From Parapristionchus giblindavisi (Eukaryota; Nematoda; Chromadorea; Rhabditida; Diplogasteridae): a stretch of 64,000 bases of DNA. The translations under genes were made by a program, and so were the position numbers. The stretch lies in NCBI GenBank assembly GCA_943737045.1, contig CALSFV010000438.1:62001-126000 (forward strand), given 5' to 3'. This document shows positions 14,444 to 42,092 of the stretch, one piece after another. Numbering within the stretch: the stretch's first letter is position 1; every line of letters starts with the position of its first letter. Under the pieces are notes generated by a model. The model was not told where the DNA came from, ran no database searches, and saw nothing but the letters and a program-made list of their open reading frames with translations.

Positions 14444-14885
14444 CACTCAGAGAAAAAACCCTAAGGGTTGTAAACCCTAACCCAAATCCTAAGGAATTGT
14501 AGAGACAAAACCCTTACTATTAAGGGTTTGACCAGAGCGCCAACTAGGGTTTGAAACCCTTATTTGCAAGGCCCACGCCTCCCCTTTGTATGATATCTGA
14601 GTTCTGTCAGTGTAACAACATGTCCGTGTAGCGCAGTGGGTAGAGCGCTTGGGTAGTGTGCGCAGAGGTGCGCCTCCGCCTGTTCGATTCCTACTCTGAT
14701 CAAAATCTTTTGCAACTTTAATTCTGCGTCTTTTCGAGGTCACTAAGGGTTTCAAACCCTAGCATGTAAGGGCTGAAACCCTTATGGGTAAGGGTATCAA
14801 AACCCTTACCCGTAAGGGTTATATACAGCGCAGCATGCCAACTAGGGTTTTAAACCCTTGCATTTAAGGGTTTTTTCTCTGAGTG
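14444..14885. mobile_element. Tc1/mariner-type MITE with TA target duplication
   Basis: A 442-bp insertion interrupts the 24-bp minisatellite. Its ends are inverted repeats starting CACTCAGAGAAAAAACCCT, and each side is flanked by TA. Removing it restores the minisatellite phase (GTAGTTA to TAGAGAT), so the TA duplication is well supported. The interior is packed with alternating AGGGTTT and AAACCCT words forming nested inverted repeats, plus a tRNA-like core. No transposase is encoded, so it would be mobilised in trans by a Tc1/mariner-group transposase. Confidence 0.9.
14622..14700 (+). other. tRNA-like sequence inside the MITE
   Basis: An A-box-like TAGCGCAGTGGGTAGAGCGC with a paired D arm (GCGC...GCGC) and a B-box-like GTTCGATTCC lie at tRNA spacing. 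The acceptor ends do not pair convincingly and the T stem is weak. It looks like a decayed tRNA or an internal Pol III promoter, not a working tRNA gene. Confidence 0.55.
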
Positions 14886-15196
14886 TATAGAGATATAGAT
14901 TACAGTAGTAATAGAGATATGGATTACTGTAGTTATAGAGATATGGATTACTGTAGTTATAGAGATATAGATTACTGTATTAATAGAGATATGGATTACT
15001 GTAGTTATAGAGATATAGATTACTGTAGTTATAGAGATATAGATTACTGTAGTAATAGAGATATGGATTACTGTAGTTATAGAGATTAGATTACTGTAGC
15101 AATAGAGATATGGATTACTGTAGTTATAGAGATATAGATTACTGTAGTTATGGAGATATGGATTACTGTAGTTATAGAGATATAGATTACTGTAGT
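14886..15196. repeat. 24-bp minisatellite, right part
   Basis: Continuation of the 24-bp array beyond the MITE. About a dozen units vary between ATAGATTAC and ATGGATTAC and between AGTTATAG and AGTAATAG. One unit near 15083 has a small deletion that breaks the period. Confidence 0.9.
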
Positions 15197-15450
15197 TATT
15201 GCAGAGGGTTACGGTAGCTCTGCTTACGGTAGAGTCGTTTTCCATGAATGAAATATGTTCATTAACAATGTTTCGCTTTATCAGTGATTGCAAAGGAGTT
15301 ACGTATTGTCTGTATTTGAAAATCGTATGGTCATATTCTCTCATTTTTACCATCAACGAGAGAGTGTGGCCAGAGCGGTAGCTTTGTGTTATGCGTATTA
15401 ATTTTGCTTACCCTTTAAATACTCTCTCGTCGACAAAGAAAGCGTTATGT
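15196..15450. repeat. Duplicated block, copy 1
   Basis: Shares TTACGGTAGCTCTGCTTACG and the following sequence through ACTCTCTCGTCGACAAAGAA with 15792-15990. The second copy lacks the ~50-bp piece around 15240-15285. A further inverted partial copy is at 10683-10754. Confidence 0.8.
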
Positions 15451-15791
15451 GCTTTTCAAAGAACTTTTTGTGTTAGTGATTTTCCCTTCCCTTCTCAAAA
15501 ATAATTGATCTACATGATGCATCACCCCATATTTATACTATCCCGTGTACATTTTGCTTATTTGACGACACAATAGTTTTTGTAAAACCGATTTGTTGAT
15601 ATCGCCAGTGGATTCAGAGCAAGACGAGACACATGTATAGTAACACTTTCATCTACATTATCCCTTCCCATATACAGTAACCCTTACATCTACAGTAACC
15701 TTTCCCATTATCCCATCCAACATCCATATCCCTGTTTTCAATTCTTTAAATCAAGCATGAAACGGGTAGCGGTTATGGTAACGAGCTGACT

Positions 15792-15990
15792 TGCAGAGGG
15801 TTACGGTAGCTCTGCTTACGGTAGAGTCGCAAAGGAGTTACGTATTGACTGTATTTGAAAATCGTATGGCCATATTCTCTCATTTTTACCATCAACGAGA
15901 GAGTGTGGCCAGAGCGGAAGCTTTATGTTTTGCGTATTAATTTTGATTGCCCTGGAAACACTCTCTCGTCGACAAAGAAAGCGAGAGTGT
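15792..15990. repeat. Duplicated block, copy 2
   Basis: Direct partial copy of 15196-15450, diverged by a few substitutions. The ~340 bases between the copies, and 15991-16530 after them, show no gene. 16380-16500 is rich in short ATCAATCAATAAA-like words. Confidence 0.8.
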
Positions 15991-16530
15991 GTGCACGGAG
16001 AGTTTAAAATTACCTCGGTGTGTTACATTAATTTGGGTGTGCTCGACATATATTATTGATTGTTGTAAAGAAATGATAGATTAGAATAGTTGCCATGAAA
16101 TTTATTGTTATGTCATTCGTAGTTTTAGGGATAAGGTCGTATACCCTCTCTCAACCTCCAACAGCTCTACTTAACTTTGCTATATCATCATCTCTCACTC
16201 AAATGATCTTTGATCCTACTTGCGAATCTTCCATTCTAGATCGTTTTTTTTTACATCTGACACAACTCTCATCAAAGACTGTTGTGTTGATGCTCCCCTG
16301 CCCTCTCTAGGTCACTGCAATATCAGGTTCAGCATTCTTACCGTCAAATCTGCCAGATATTGATTTTTTGTAGATCAATCAAAATGATAAAATTGATTGA
16401 CAAATCATATCGGTCAATCAATAAAATCACTCTAATCAATAACTACAGTAATCAATATGTACAGTAGTGTACAGTAATCAATACGCACATTAACGAACAC
16501 CTTGGCTCTATGTAATTCACAATTTTAGGG

Positions 16531-16935
16531 GAATAAAAGTTAGTTTGTGATTCGTGATCATTCTATGGTATCTCTGGCATACACTCCACGCTAGCATAGG
16601 GAGAGCGTAAATTCATCAAAAAAAAGGCAAAAAGATGTGGGCTACGATGAGAGATGGGTCTTCTTTTGCTGATCCATCTCGAGTGATCGAACTTACCTGC
16701 CGAAAAACCGATCGGATTGACAGTTCTATCTACTATCCACTATACCATGGGTCTCTATTAGAAGACATATCACACGAACTACATATACTCACCCACTCCC
16801 GTACTTATAAATCGATGCATGACTCCGCCCATTTTTTGCGGACCCCATTTATATAGCGATGCTGACCCCGCCCATTTAACTTCGCGGGCTTAGACACTGA
16901 TTTCAAACATTAACAACCCCAAATTCTTTATTTTT
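16531..16935 (-). repeat. Dispersed repeat with tRNA-like core, copy 1
   Basis: One of three related copies (also 49815-50230 and 55545-55945). Each has TTAGCGTAGGGAGAGCG or a relative, then on the minus strand a tRNA-like segment, then TTAACTTCGCGG and AACAACCCCAAA. The segment starts at ACCCATGGT(C/A)TAGTGGATA, like an A box, and runs to AAGTTCAATCCCCCATGAG or AAGTTCGATCACTCGAG, like a B box. In this copy the tRNA-like part is about 16673-16757. Probably a tRNA-derived SINE or a repeat that captured a tRNA. Confidence 0.65.
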
Positions 16936-17160
16936 TTGTGAAAACGAGTTCCAGCAAGTGCTGGAAAACGCCAACAGAAGCTGGAGTAGCACGAGACGCG
17001 AGCTTGAGGCGGAGACGGAGAGGAGCACAAGTGGAGCTCGGCGACGTCCCACTTCTGATGACCACATCGAGCAGACCATCATCGGCGTGGACGACGAGCT
17101 TCCGAAGACGTCTGTTGACAGCGATGATTCGCCCTGCAAAACAGAAAATTACGAAATTCA
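16929..17160 (+). pseudogene. Coding-like remnant following repeat copy 1
   Basis: Directly after the repeat, an open frame on the plus strand encodes a hydrophilic, charged stretch (motifs ENEFQQVLENANRSW, RRELEAETERS, IIGVDDELPK) with protein-like codon use. At the same place after the other two repeat copies there are weakly similar acidic reading frames (50210-50329 and 55940-56100), so this is probably part of the repeat family and not a host exon. No family was recognised. Confidence 0.35.
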
Positions 17161-17299
17161 ACGGTTTGAGCTTTGTGAACGATCACTTTGTATAAACCAT
17201 TATTTTCTCTCAACGAGAGATAAGTGAGCAATGAAGGGGACGTTTACAAAGGCAAAGACAATGACGTAACGAAGGCTATGTATATTCTAACAGAGGTTC

Positions 17300-17362
17300 T
17301 GTTCAAGTCGCGAAAAAAGATCAAAATCTCCACAAACATTTCGTCTTTTCGCGACTTGAACA
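17300..17362. repeat. 63-bp hairpin with 17-bp perfect arms
   Basis: TGTTCAAGTCGCGAAAA and its exact reverse complement flank a ~29-base loop. It could be a tiny palindromic MITE or a transcript hairpin. No target duplication was seen. 17363-17640 has no recognisable gene. Confidence 0.7.
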
Positions 17363-17657
17363 TAACATAGTATTAAGAATTACGTACATTTATGCTAACA
17401 AACTTTAAAACATTTTATATACTTTTAATACATAATTCTAGTTTTCTTGATAACAGGAGCCTTCCATATTGCTCTTCTCACTAATTGTTTTGCTTGTTTT
17501 AGATGATTGATAAACAAATAACCAAATAACAATAAGAGTAGAACACATCGGAAGAATACAGTTCAGCTTCTGGCTTTTCTTTTAAAGTTGTAAAATGCCA
17601 TATCATCAAGACAGACCGGAAATTACTCCATAACCTTAAAATCACATCTCAGCTCAC

Positions 17658-20481
<2,824 letters not shown>

Positions 20482-20686
20482 CTGAATAATAATAAGAATT
20501 ATTATTATTATTACTTTATTCTTTATTATTATAATCATAATAGAAAATTTCTAAATGTATCGCACAAATAAAGATACATATGTAAATAAATAACGCGATT
20601 ATCATTACTCGTGTACGACAGGTCTTTATTCTTTATTCTTTTCCATATTTTTCCCGGACAGCCCTGGTGTATATTATAATTCTTAC

Positions 20687-20892
20687 CATACATGGGCGGG
20701 CTACCTGGAGCTCGATTCAACAGGGGGCATCCGAGCGATAAATGGCTAATTTTACAGGGGTCTTCACGTTTTTTGGCAAAAATTTCGCCTAAACGTCATT
20801 TTTACAGGGGGGGGGGGGGGGGGGGGCATTCAACAAATTTTCGAAAAGCCTTAATTTTACAGGGGGCACCCGAATGTTGGCCCCCATGTATG
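20687..20892. mobile_element. MITE of the CATACATGGGCG family, copy 1
   Basis: A 206-bp element with termini CATACATGGGCGGG and CCCCCATGTATG. It is closely related to 22400-22593, with the shared interior word TTTTACAGGGGG repeated three times. This copy carries a 16-G run at about 20810-20826. No clear target duplication remains. Confidence 0.8.
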
Positions 20893-20907
20893 TTCGATCC
20901 TTTCATA

Positions 20908-21110
20908 GGTCGAATAGCTAGGTTATCGGTTTTCAAAATCCGGTCAGGTTTTTCGATTTTTTTTGTTAAATTTGGCTCAACGTCCGGTCAGGTTTTTCGA
21001 TTTTAGCAAAATTTTGGCTCAAAATCTGGTCAGGTTTATCGATTTTTGTGAAATTTTGGCTCAAAATCCGGTCAGGCTTGGTACTTTGTAACATACTTTT
21101 CGACCTATGG
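20908..21110. mobile_element. Short-TIR element filled with ~40-bp tandem repeats, copy 1
   Basis: Bounded by CATAGGTCGAA and TTCGACCTATG. Inside are four imperfect copies of a ~40-bp unit containing AAAATCCGGTCAGGTTTTTCG. The same element lies in opposite orientation at 32518-32719, and a degraded version is at about 62270-62395. No protein is encoded. Confidence 0.75.
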
Positions 21111-21430
21111 ATCCTTTGCAAATGTGGGCATGAAACGAAACGAATCATGATAACGAGTGAATAGAGGTCTAATGTTGTAATGATAATGATTGCGTCATGG
21201 ATAATATCCATTGGATATGCATAGGAGCTATGGGAGGATATATTTGATTTGGAATTTAATTTAGTTTATCATACATTAAAAGGATGCGACAACATTTGTA
21301 GAACGTGTAAATGTGAGAATGTGTCGCGAGAGGGGTGGATAAGGGAGGATTGAGGGGAAGTACAACTCTTAAATAGACTCAGTTGTGTATCAAAGGTCAA
21401 ATTGGAGATTGTCTATTGTATTGATTTCAG

Positions 21431-36229
<14,799 letters not shown>

Positions 36230-36572
36230 GGGCTGTCTGTCAGTCTGGCTGTCTGTCAGTCGGTGTGTCAGTCATTCTCTTCAGCTGGCTGTCTGTCACC
36301 AAGTTTTCTGCTTTATATCGGTAGTTTATGTGTAACTGGGTTGTTCTTCAGTCTCTCTAGCATTTTGCAATATAATTATTGCTATTAATCGAATATGATT
36401 GGTGCCTTTATTCATTTCATATGTTGGTTTAATATTGTTAGTGTCTCTCTTCTTATCCGTATTTACCCTCAACCTGCTCTTTTGCTGTTCCATTAATTGT
36501 TGCTTTTGGCCCTACTTCGATGATTTGAACTACTCCTTTTAGACAAATTATTGTTTTTGTTTGCACCAGTAG

Positions 36573-36662
36573 GCACTAGGTCGGATGAGAACCGATTAGA
36601 TGATAACTTGTCTCTCATGTACAAATAGGAATCATTCAGTCGGTTCTCATCCGACCTAGTGC
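36573..36662. repeat. 90-bp palindrome with 23-bp perfect arms
   Basis: The outer 23 bases (starting GCACTAGGTCGGATGAGAAC) are perfectly mirrored around a 44-base loop. It lies 340 bp downstream of the CYFIP stop. It could be a small MITE or a strong RNA hairpin. The rest of 36230-37355 shows no gene. Confidence 0.85.
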
Positions 36663-37355
36663 CGAACAGTACTGCTACGCATCCAAGTCCGCCTGCATTA
36701 ATAACCTCATATGTTCCCTCGTGTAAACAGTGAAGAAGAATCGGAATATGGAATCTGCCCGAAATTTCAAAATTGGCTTCTGTACGCATTAATTTGTTTA
36801 GCCTCAATGTTTTCCATTGTGTGGAAAGCTTTATTCTTTATGCAGATTCCCTATTCAAATTCTTCCGACTATGTGTTTTTGTATCTGTTTTTTCTCCCTC
36901 CTCCTATCCCTAGCTATATCTATGCCGGTGTACCTTTGCCTCGTTCTCTTTAGCTTTCCCCACTACTGCTTATAACAAAGATCACTGCTGATACAGTATG
37001 CCAAATGCCTTCAGTACACGCTGTACATTATCGATCGATTGCTTTACTCATATACCGTATTCCCCCTTTCTCTCATATCCCGCCCTGCTTCATATTCCCG
37101 CCGCATTTCACTCCATCTTGATATTGTATTGCACCACAAACACCAAACATGCCATTTTGATTATTGTTCACTATCTCATATGTAGCATATTCCTATCGGT
37201 TTCTTGTCCATTTAAGCTTTTCCTTGTCGTCCCAAGATCTGACTTCTGCTTGTGCTGCTAAATACTGTATTGAGGCAACTTCAGGTCGATCCTTAGCATA
37301 AGTAAGATCGATTTAACCTATTCCTTATCTGTTAAGTGTGCTCTGAGCATCCTAA

Positions 37356-39662
37356 AACTGCACTACAGCGCTACCCTTGACTCATCATTCACGTATGCTT
37401 CTCAGCTTTGCACAGGCCCATTCAATCAATCAAATGGTGCAATCACCTACTAGAGGGACAAGCCTATTAGACTTAGTACTATCATCTGACCCATCCATCA
37501 TCATGAATTGTCGCGTTATCCCACCATTGCCTCATCTCGATCATTCCCTGGTCTCTTTTTCCATTCGTGCTAAAACGGCCAAAGCCCCTCCAACCAAGAT
37601 CCCGGACTACAAAAACACAGATTGGAATGCCGTACAATATGCTATCGCTTCTCTTGACTGGTATTCCATATTAAGCCAATGCGACCAAACAGCTGACGCA
37701 CTCTACACCGCCTTTTCCTCTCGCATTACCACTATTATAAATACTTTCATTCCACTACGAAAAGTTTGTAATAATAATAAAGCACTCTCCCCATCGTCTC
37801 TCAATCTCCTACGACGATGCCGAAGATTATATAGAAATAGACATTCTATTGGTATTGGCCCCTTTCTTCGTCTCAACAAACGGTTACGCAAATCCGTTGC
37901 TAAGTCCCGTAGAATACGCGAACGATCACTATTCCGCAATCCTAACTCCAAGAATTTTTTCAAATTTGCCAACGAACGTATCAAGGATGGGTCATCTTCA
38001 ATTGGATCTTTAATGACAAGCAATGGTAATGTTCTTACGTCCGATGTAGATAAGGCGCAAGCCCTAGCCGATTATTTTAACGAGTCTTTTAATCATACGA
38101 TATACCCACTTGCCACAAATGCGCCTTCTCATACTAATGAATCCATCGATTTTGCTTATTTCTCTGCCTCTCGAATAGAAAAAATAATAAGGAAATTACC
38201 AAATAGAATTTCTACCACTCCAGACTTTATTCCGTACTCATTTCTGCGCAGAACAGCAGCCCAAATCTCCATTCCGTTATCTATTCTCTTTCATCGTTTT
38301 CTTCTTTATTCTATGGTCCCTTCCTCCTGGCGCACGGCAATAGTTCGTCCAATATATAAACGAAAGGGAGCAAAGCACTCAATAAGTAACTATCGTCCTA
38401 TTTCATTAACAAGTGCATGTTGTAAGGTTATGGAAAGAATTATATGTCAAGATATCTCGCACTTCCTGAATGAAAATGACTTGTTGAGTAATTCACAGCA
38501 TGGTTTTCGTTTGAAACGCTCATGTAATACCTGTCTTCTAACTACTTTCAATCACTGGCACCGCCATCTTGATAGAAAAAGTTATATCACATGCGCATAT
38601 ATTGATTTCAGCAAAGCGTTCGATGCTATTCCAATAAATCTTCTGGTCCAAAAATGCGAACAATATGGAATACGGGGATGTCTCCTGAATTGGATTTCTT
38701 CCTTCCTACAATCTCGATCACAATCCGTACAAGTTGGTCTTTCCCAATCCCGCCCATACAATACAGTTAGCGGTGTACCACAAGGTAGCTGCTTAGGCCC
38801 CTTGCTTTTCTCTCTTTTCATTAATGAACTACCTTCCCTACTCCCTAGGGGTGCATTTTGTTCTATCTATGCCGATGACATGAAGATTTACTCCTTTAAT
38901 GATCCGTCCATTATTCAACACTCACTGAACATTGTACATGAATGGAGCATGAATTTTGGTCTTTGCATGTCCAAAACAAAGTCCGTTGTCATGCATATTG
39001 GCGCCGGCCATCCTGACATTGCTTTATATGTAGACAATGAAGTTCTTCCCGTGGTAGAAGAGTTTACAGATCTTGGTGTAACGTATAATAATAAGTTAGA
39101 GTTTCATAACCACATTACAAATATCGTCAACAAGGCGAAAGCACGATGCGCATACATTCATAGATCTTTTATGTCTCGCTCCATAAATGTTTATGCACGT
39201 CTTTTTCAGACTTACGTCTTGCCTGTTCTGGAATACTGTAGCGAACTGTGGAATCCCAATAGTGTCATGCTGAATGATCTAATTGAGTCCTGTCTGACCT
39301 CATATTCCAGGAGAGTCCTTGCGAAGTGCGGCATACCCTACACAAACTACGCCGAGGCACTCAATCTACTCAATCTCCGCTCGCTCAAACATCGTCGAAC
39401 CTGTTTAGATCTTTCTTTTGTATTCAAAATTGTTCACGGATTCGTTGATGTCGATTGTAGGCAATTTTTCATCATTTCGAGTAATCTAAATCGTACTAGA
39501 GGTCATCCTATGAGAATGTGTTGTAATAGATGTAATAGTAGTAGATATCTTTCATTCTTCTCCAATAGAATTGTTAATAGTTGGAATAGTCTTGATACAT
39601 TAATTGTAACTTCCCCCAACCCAATAGTTTTCAATAATCGTATTAAAGCTGTAATCTCGTAA
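37356..39662 (+). mobile_element. LINE reverse transcriptase ORF (CR1/Jockey-like), 5'-truncated
   Basis: Open frame from just after a TAA at 37353-37355 to TAA at 39660-39662 (~768 codons). The first ~70 residues look like the end of an APE-type endonuclease (VQSPTRGTSLLDLVLS ... HLDHSLVSF). The reverse transcriptase follows: SNYRPISLTSACCKVMERI, QHGFRLKRSCNT, AYIDFSKAFDAI (motif A), SGVPQGSCLGPLLFSLFIN (motif B) and IYADDMKIYSF (motif C, YADD). A C-terminal region with Cys/His-rich spacing (MRMCCNRCNSSRYLSFFSNR) ends the protein. The endonuclease catalytic N-terminus is missing, so this copy is 5'-truncated but otherwise uninterrupted. The 3' end is around the TATATTATTATTAA microsatellite at about 39750. 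Confidence 0.88.
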
Positions 39663-39779
39663 TTTAGCAGCTATCTTCGAATCTTATTCATTTCTAAAGT
39701 ATCGCTTTGAGTTTATCTTCCTTCCCTCATTATATAAGAAGCGATAAATATATTATTATTAATCGCCTTATCACCACAT

Positions 39780-40125
39780 CGCCCTGCCCCCTTTCCTTAT
39801 ACACTCCTATCCATCGATATATCTTCCTTACATTGTTAACTATGCGATAAATATAATGTCATATAAAGGAGTGTAAACGCAAAGGTACGAAACAAAATTA
39901 AAGGGAGCTATAGTTTTGGGGATAAAAGCGTATTTTCAATGTTGACTGTCCTACTTGTTATCCATCGGATGGAGAGGGATGGTCTGACTAAAGATGGCTT
40001 ACAATTAGGCGCCAAGATGGCGTAACTATTTAGGCTTAGGCTTTGAATTATCTGGGCTTAGGCTTAACTATATAGGCTTAGGCTTAACTATTTAGGCTTA
40101 GGCTTAACTATTTAGGCTTAGGCTG
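39780..40125. other. Gene-free stretch with TTAGGCTTAGGC repeats
   Basis: 40030-40125 contains about five copies of an ACTATTTAGGCTTAGGCTTA-like unit that leads directly into the 330-bp array. Nothing else was recognised. Confidence 0.6.
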
Positions 40126-42092
40126 CCAGATTGACCACAGTACGAAAGTAGCTTTCGCACTGATAAGATGAAAACAGCTTATGAGATACAAAAATTACAA
40201 CGATGTCTATCGTATGATATACTCGGTGACAGATCAAAAAATTGGAACTTCTTTGATTTCTGGCCCAGCCCCCTCGTTCACCCCCCTCCCCATTTCGATC
40301 TTTTCGATCGAATGGAGGGGTCGTCCTCCTCGGTGGGAAAATACTCCTCAGTGGGAGGACGATGTCCACGGGGGCGAAATGCTCCCCGAGCTCTCCTCAA
40401 GATGGGAGAGCTCTGGACTGAACCGGAGAAAAGGAATCGAATGCTTTTATAGGGGAATGGTGGTGATATGAAAATGATATTGGATTAGGATGAGACTGTA
40501 TGGGAAAGGAGGAGAAAATACTCTCATTTCATCATTCTATCAATCATGATGCGGTTGGTTTTACCACAACCGAGAAAAGGATAGGTTACTATGCGAAATG
40601 AATAATGAGTGATGAGGAATGACAAATGACTAGAATTGATCTGTAATATGACTTGGGCCAGAAATCAAAGAAGTGCCAAAAAATTATGATTAGCATACGC
40701 ATTTTCCCATGCTGAAAGTCGCCAAACTGGCCGAACTACAAAATTATCATTCATTACTATGTGCATTTTGGCTCAAAACTATTCATGACAAGCTAGATTT
40801 TCAGGAACACTCATGTTGTCATATACCATTTTAAAGATCTATAAATTCTGAATAACGTAAATGTCAGTTTATATTGAACAGTAATCCCTTAGCGCGGCCA
40901 GATTGACCAAAGTACGAAAGTAGCTTTCGCACTGATAAGATGAAAACAGCTTATGAGATACAAAAATTACAACGATGTCTATCGTATGATATACTCGGTG
41001 ACAAATCAAACAATTATGATTAACATACGCATTTTCCCATGCTGAAAGTCGCCAAATTGGCCGAACTACAAAATTATCATTCATTACTATGTGCATTTTG
41101 GCTAAAAAAAATTCATGACAAGCTAGATTTTCAGGAACACTCATGTTGTCATATACCATTTTAAAGAGCAAAAAAAATCTGAATAAAATAAATGTCAGTT
41201 TATATTGCACAGTAATCCCTTAGCGCGGCCAGATTGACCAAAGTACGAAAGTAGCTTTCGCACTGATAAGATGAAAACAGCTTATGAGATACAAAAATTA
41301 CAACGATGTCTATCGTATGATATACTCGGTGACAAATCAAACAATTATGATTAACATACGCATTTTCCCATGCTGAAAGTCGCCAAATTGGCCGAACTAC
41401 AAAATTATCATTCATTACTATGTGCATTTTGGCTAAAAAAAATTCATGACAAGCTAGATTTTCAGGAACACTCATGTTGTCATATACCATTTTAAAGAGC
41501 AAAAAAAATCTGAATAAAATAAATGTCAGTTTATATTGCACAGTAATCCCTTAGCGCGGCCAGATTGACCAAAGTACGAAAGTAGCTTTCGCACTGATAA
41601 GATGAAAACAGCTTATGAGATACAAAAATTACAACGATGTCTATCGTATGATATACTCGGTGACAAATCAAACAATTATGATTAACATACGCATTTTCCC
41701 ATGCTGAAAGTCGCCAAATTGGCCGAACTACAAAATTATCATTCATTACTATGTGCATTTTGGCTCAAAACTATTCATGACAAGCTAGATTTTCAGGAAC
41801 ACTCATGTTGTCATATACCATTTTAAAGAGCAAAAAATTCTGAATGAAGTAAATGTCAGTTTATATTGAACAGTAATCCCTTAGCGCGGCCAGATTGACC
41901 AAAGTACGAAAGTAGCTTTCGCACTGATAAGATGAAAACAGCTTATGAGATACAAAAATTACAACGATGTCTATCGTATGATATACTCGGTGACAAATCA
42001 AACAATTATGATTAACATACGCATTTCCCATGCTGAAAGTCGCCAAATTGGCCGAACTACAAAATTATCATTCATTACTATGTGCATTTTGG
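40126..42092. repeat. ~330-bp tandem array, left part
   Basis: Five units with CCAGATTGACC at 40127, 40898, 41228, 41559 and 41889 (period 330-331, apart from the first unit, which carries a 434-bp insertion). Units are >95% alike by eye and include the hairpin GAAAGTAGCTTTC. Open frames on the minus strand here are repeat copies of one another. The array is interrupted at 42093 by the PLE pair and resumes at 49049. Confidence 0.95.
40244..40677. mobile_element. 434-bp MITE with 8-bp target duplication
   Basis: Inserted in the first array unit. Its ends are ~24-bp inverted repeats (GGAACTTCTTTGATTTCTGG left; the same with GGCAC on the right). The target duplication AAAAAATT is at 40236-40243 and 40678-40685. 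An 8-bp duplication fits hAT or Merlin; the GG start leans to Merlin. No transposase. Confidence 0.88.

Noticed and set aside
14850..15356. 168-codon frame with a repeated ITTVIHIS pattern
   Set aside because: It is the 24-bp minisatellite read in frame. The unit length is a multiple of three, so any frame without a stop stays open.
36711..37261. Upstream frames as the missing LINE endonuclease
   Set aside because: No catalytic endonuclease motifs (such as GDFN) are visible. The frames are short and hydrophobic with no similarity I can name.
40869..42046. Several near-identical 61-113-codon minus-strand frames
   Set aside because: They are the same segment of the 330-bp tandem repeat read repeatedly, with no protein features.
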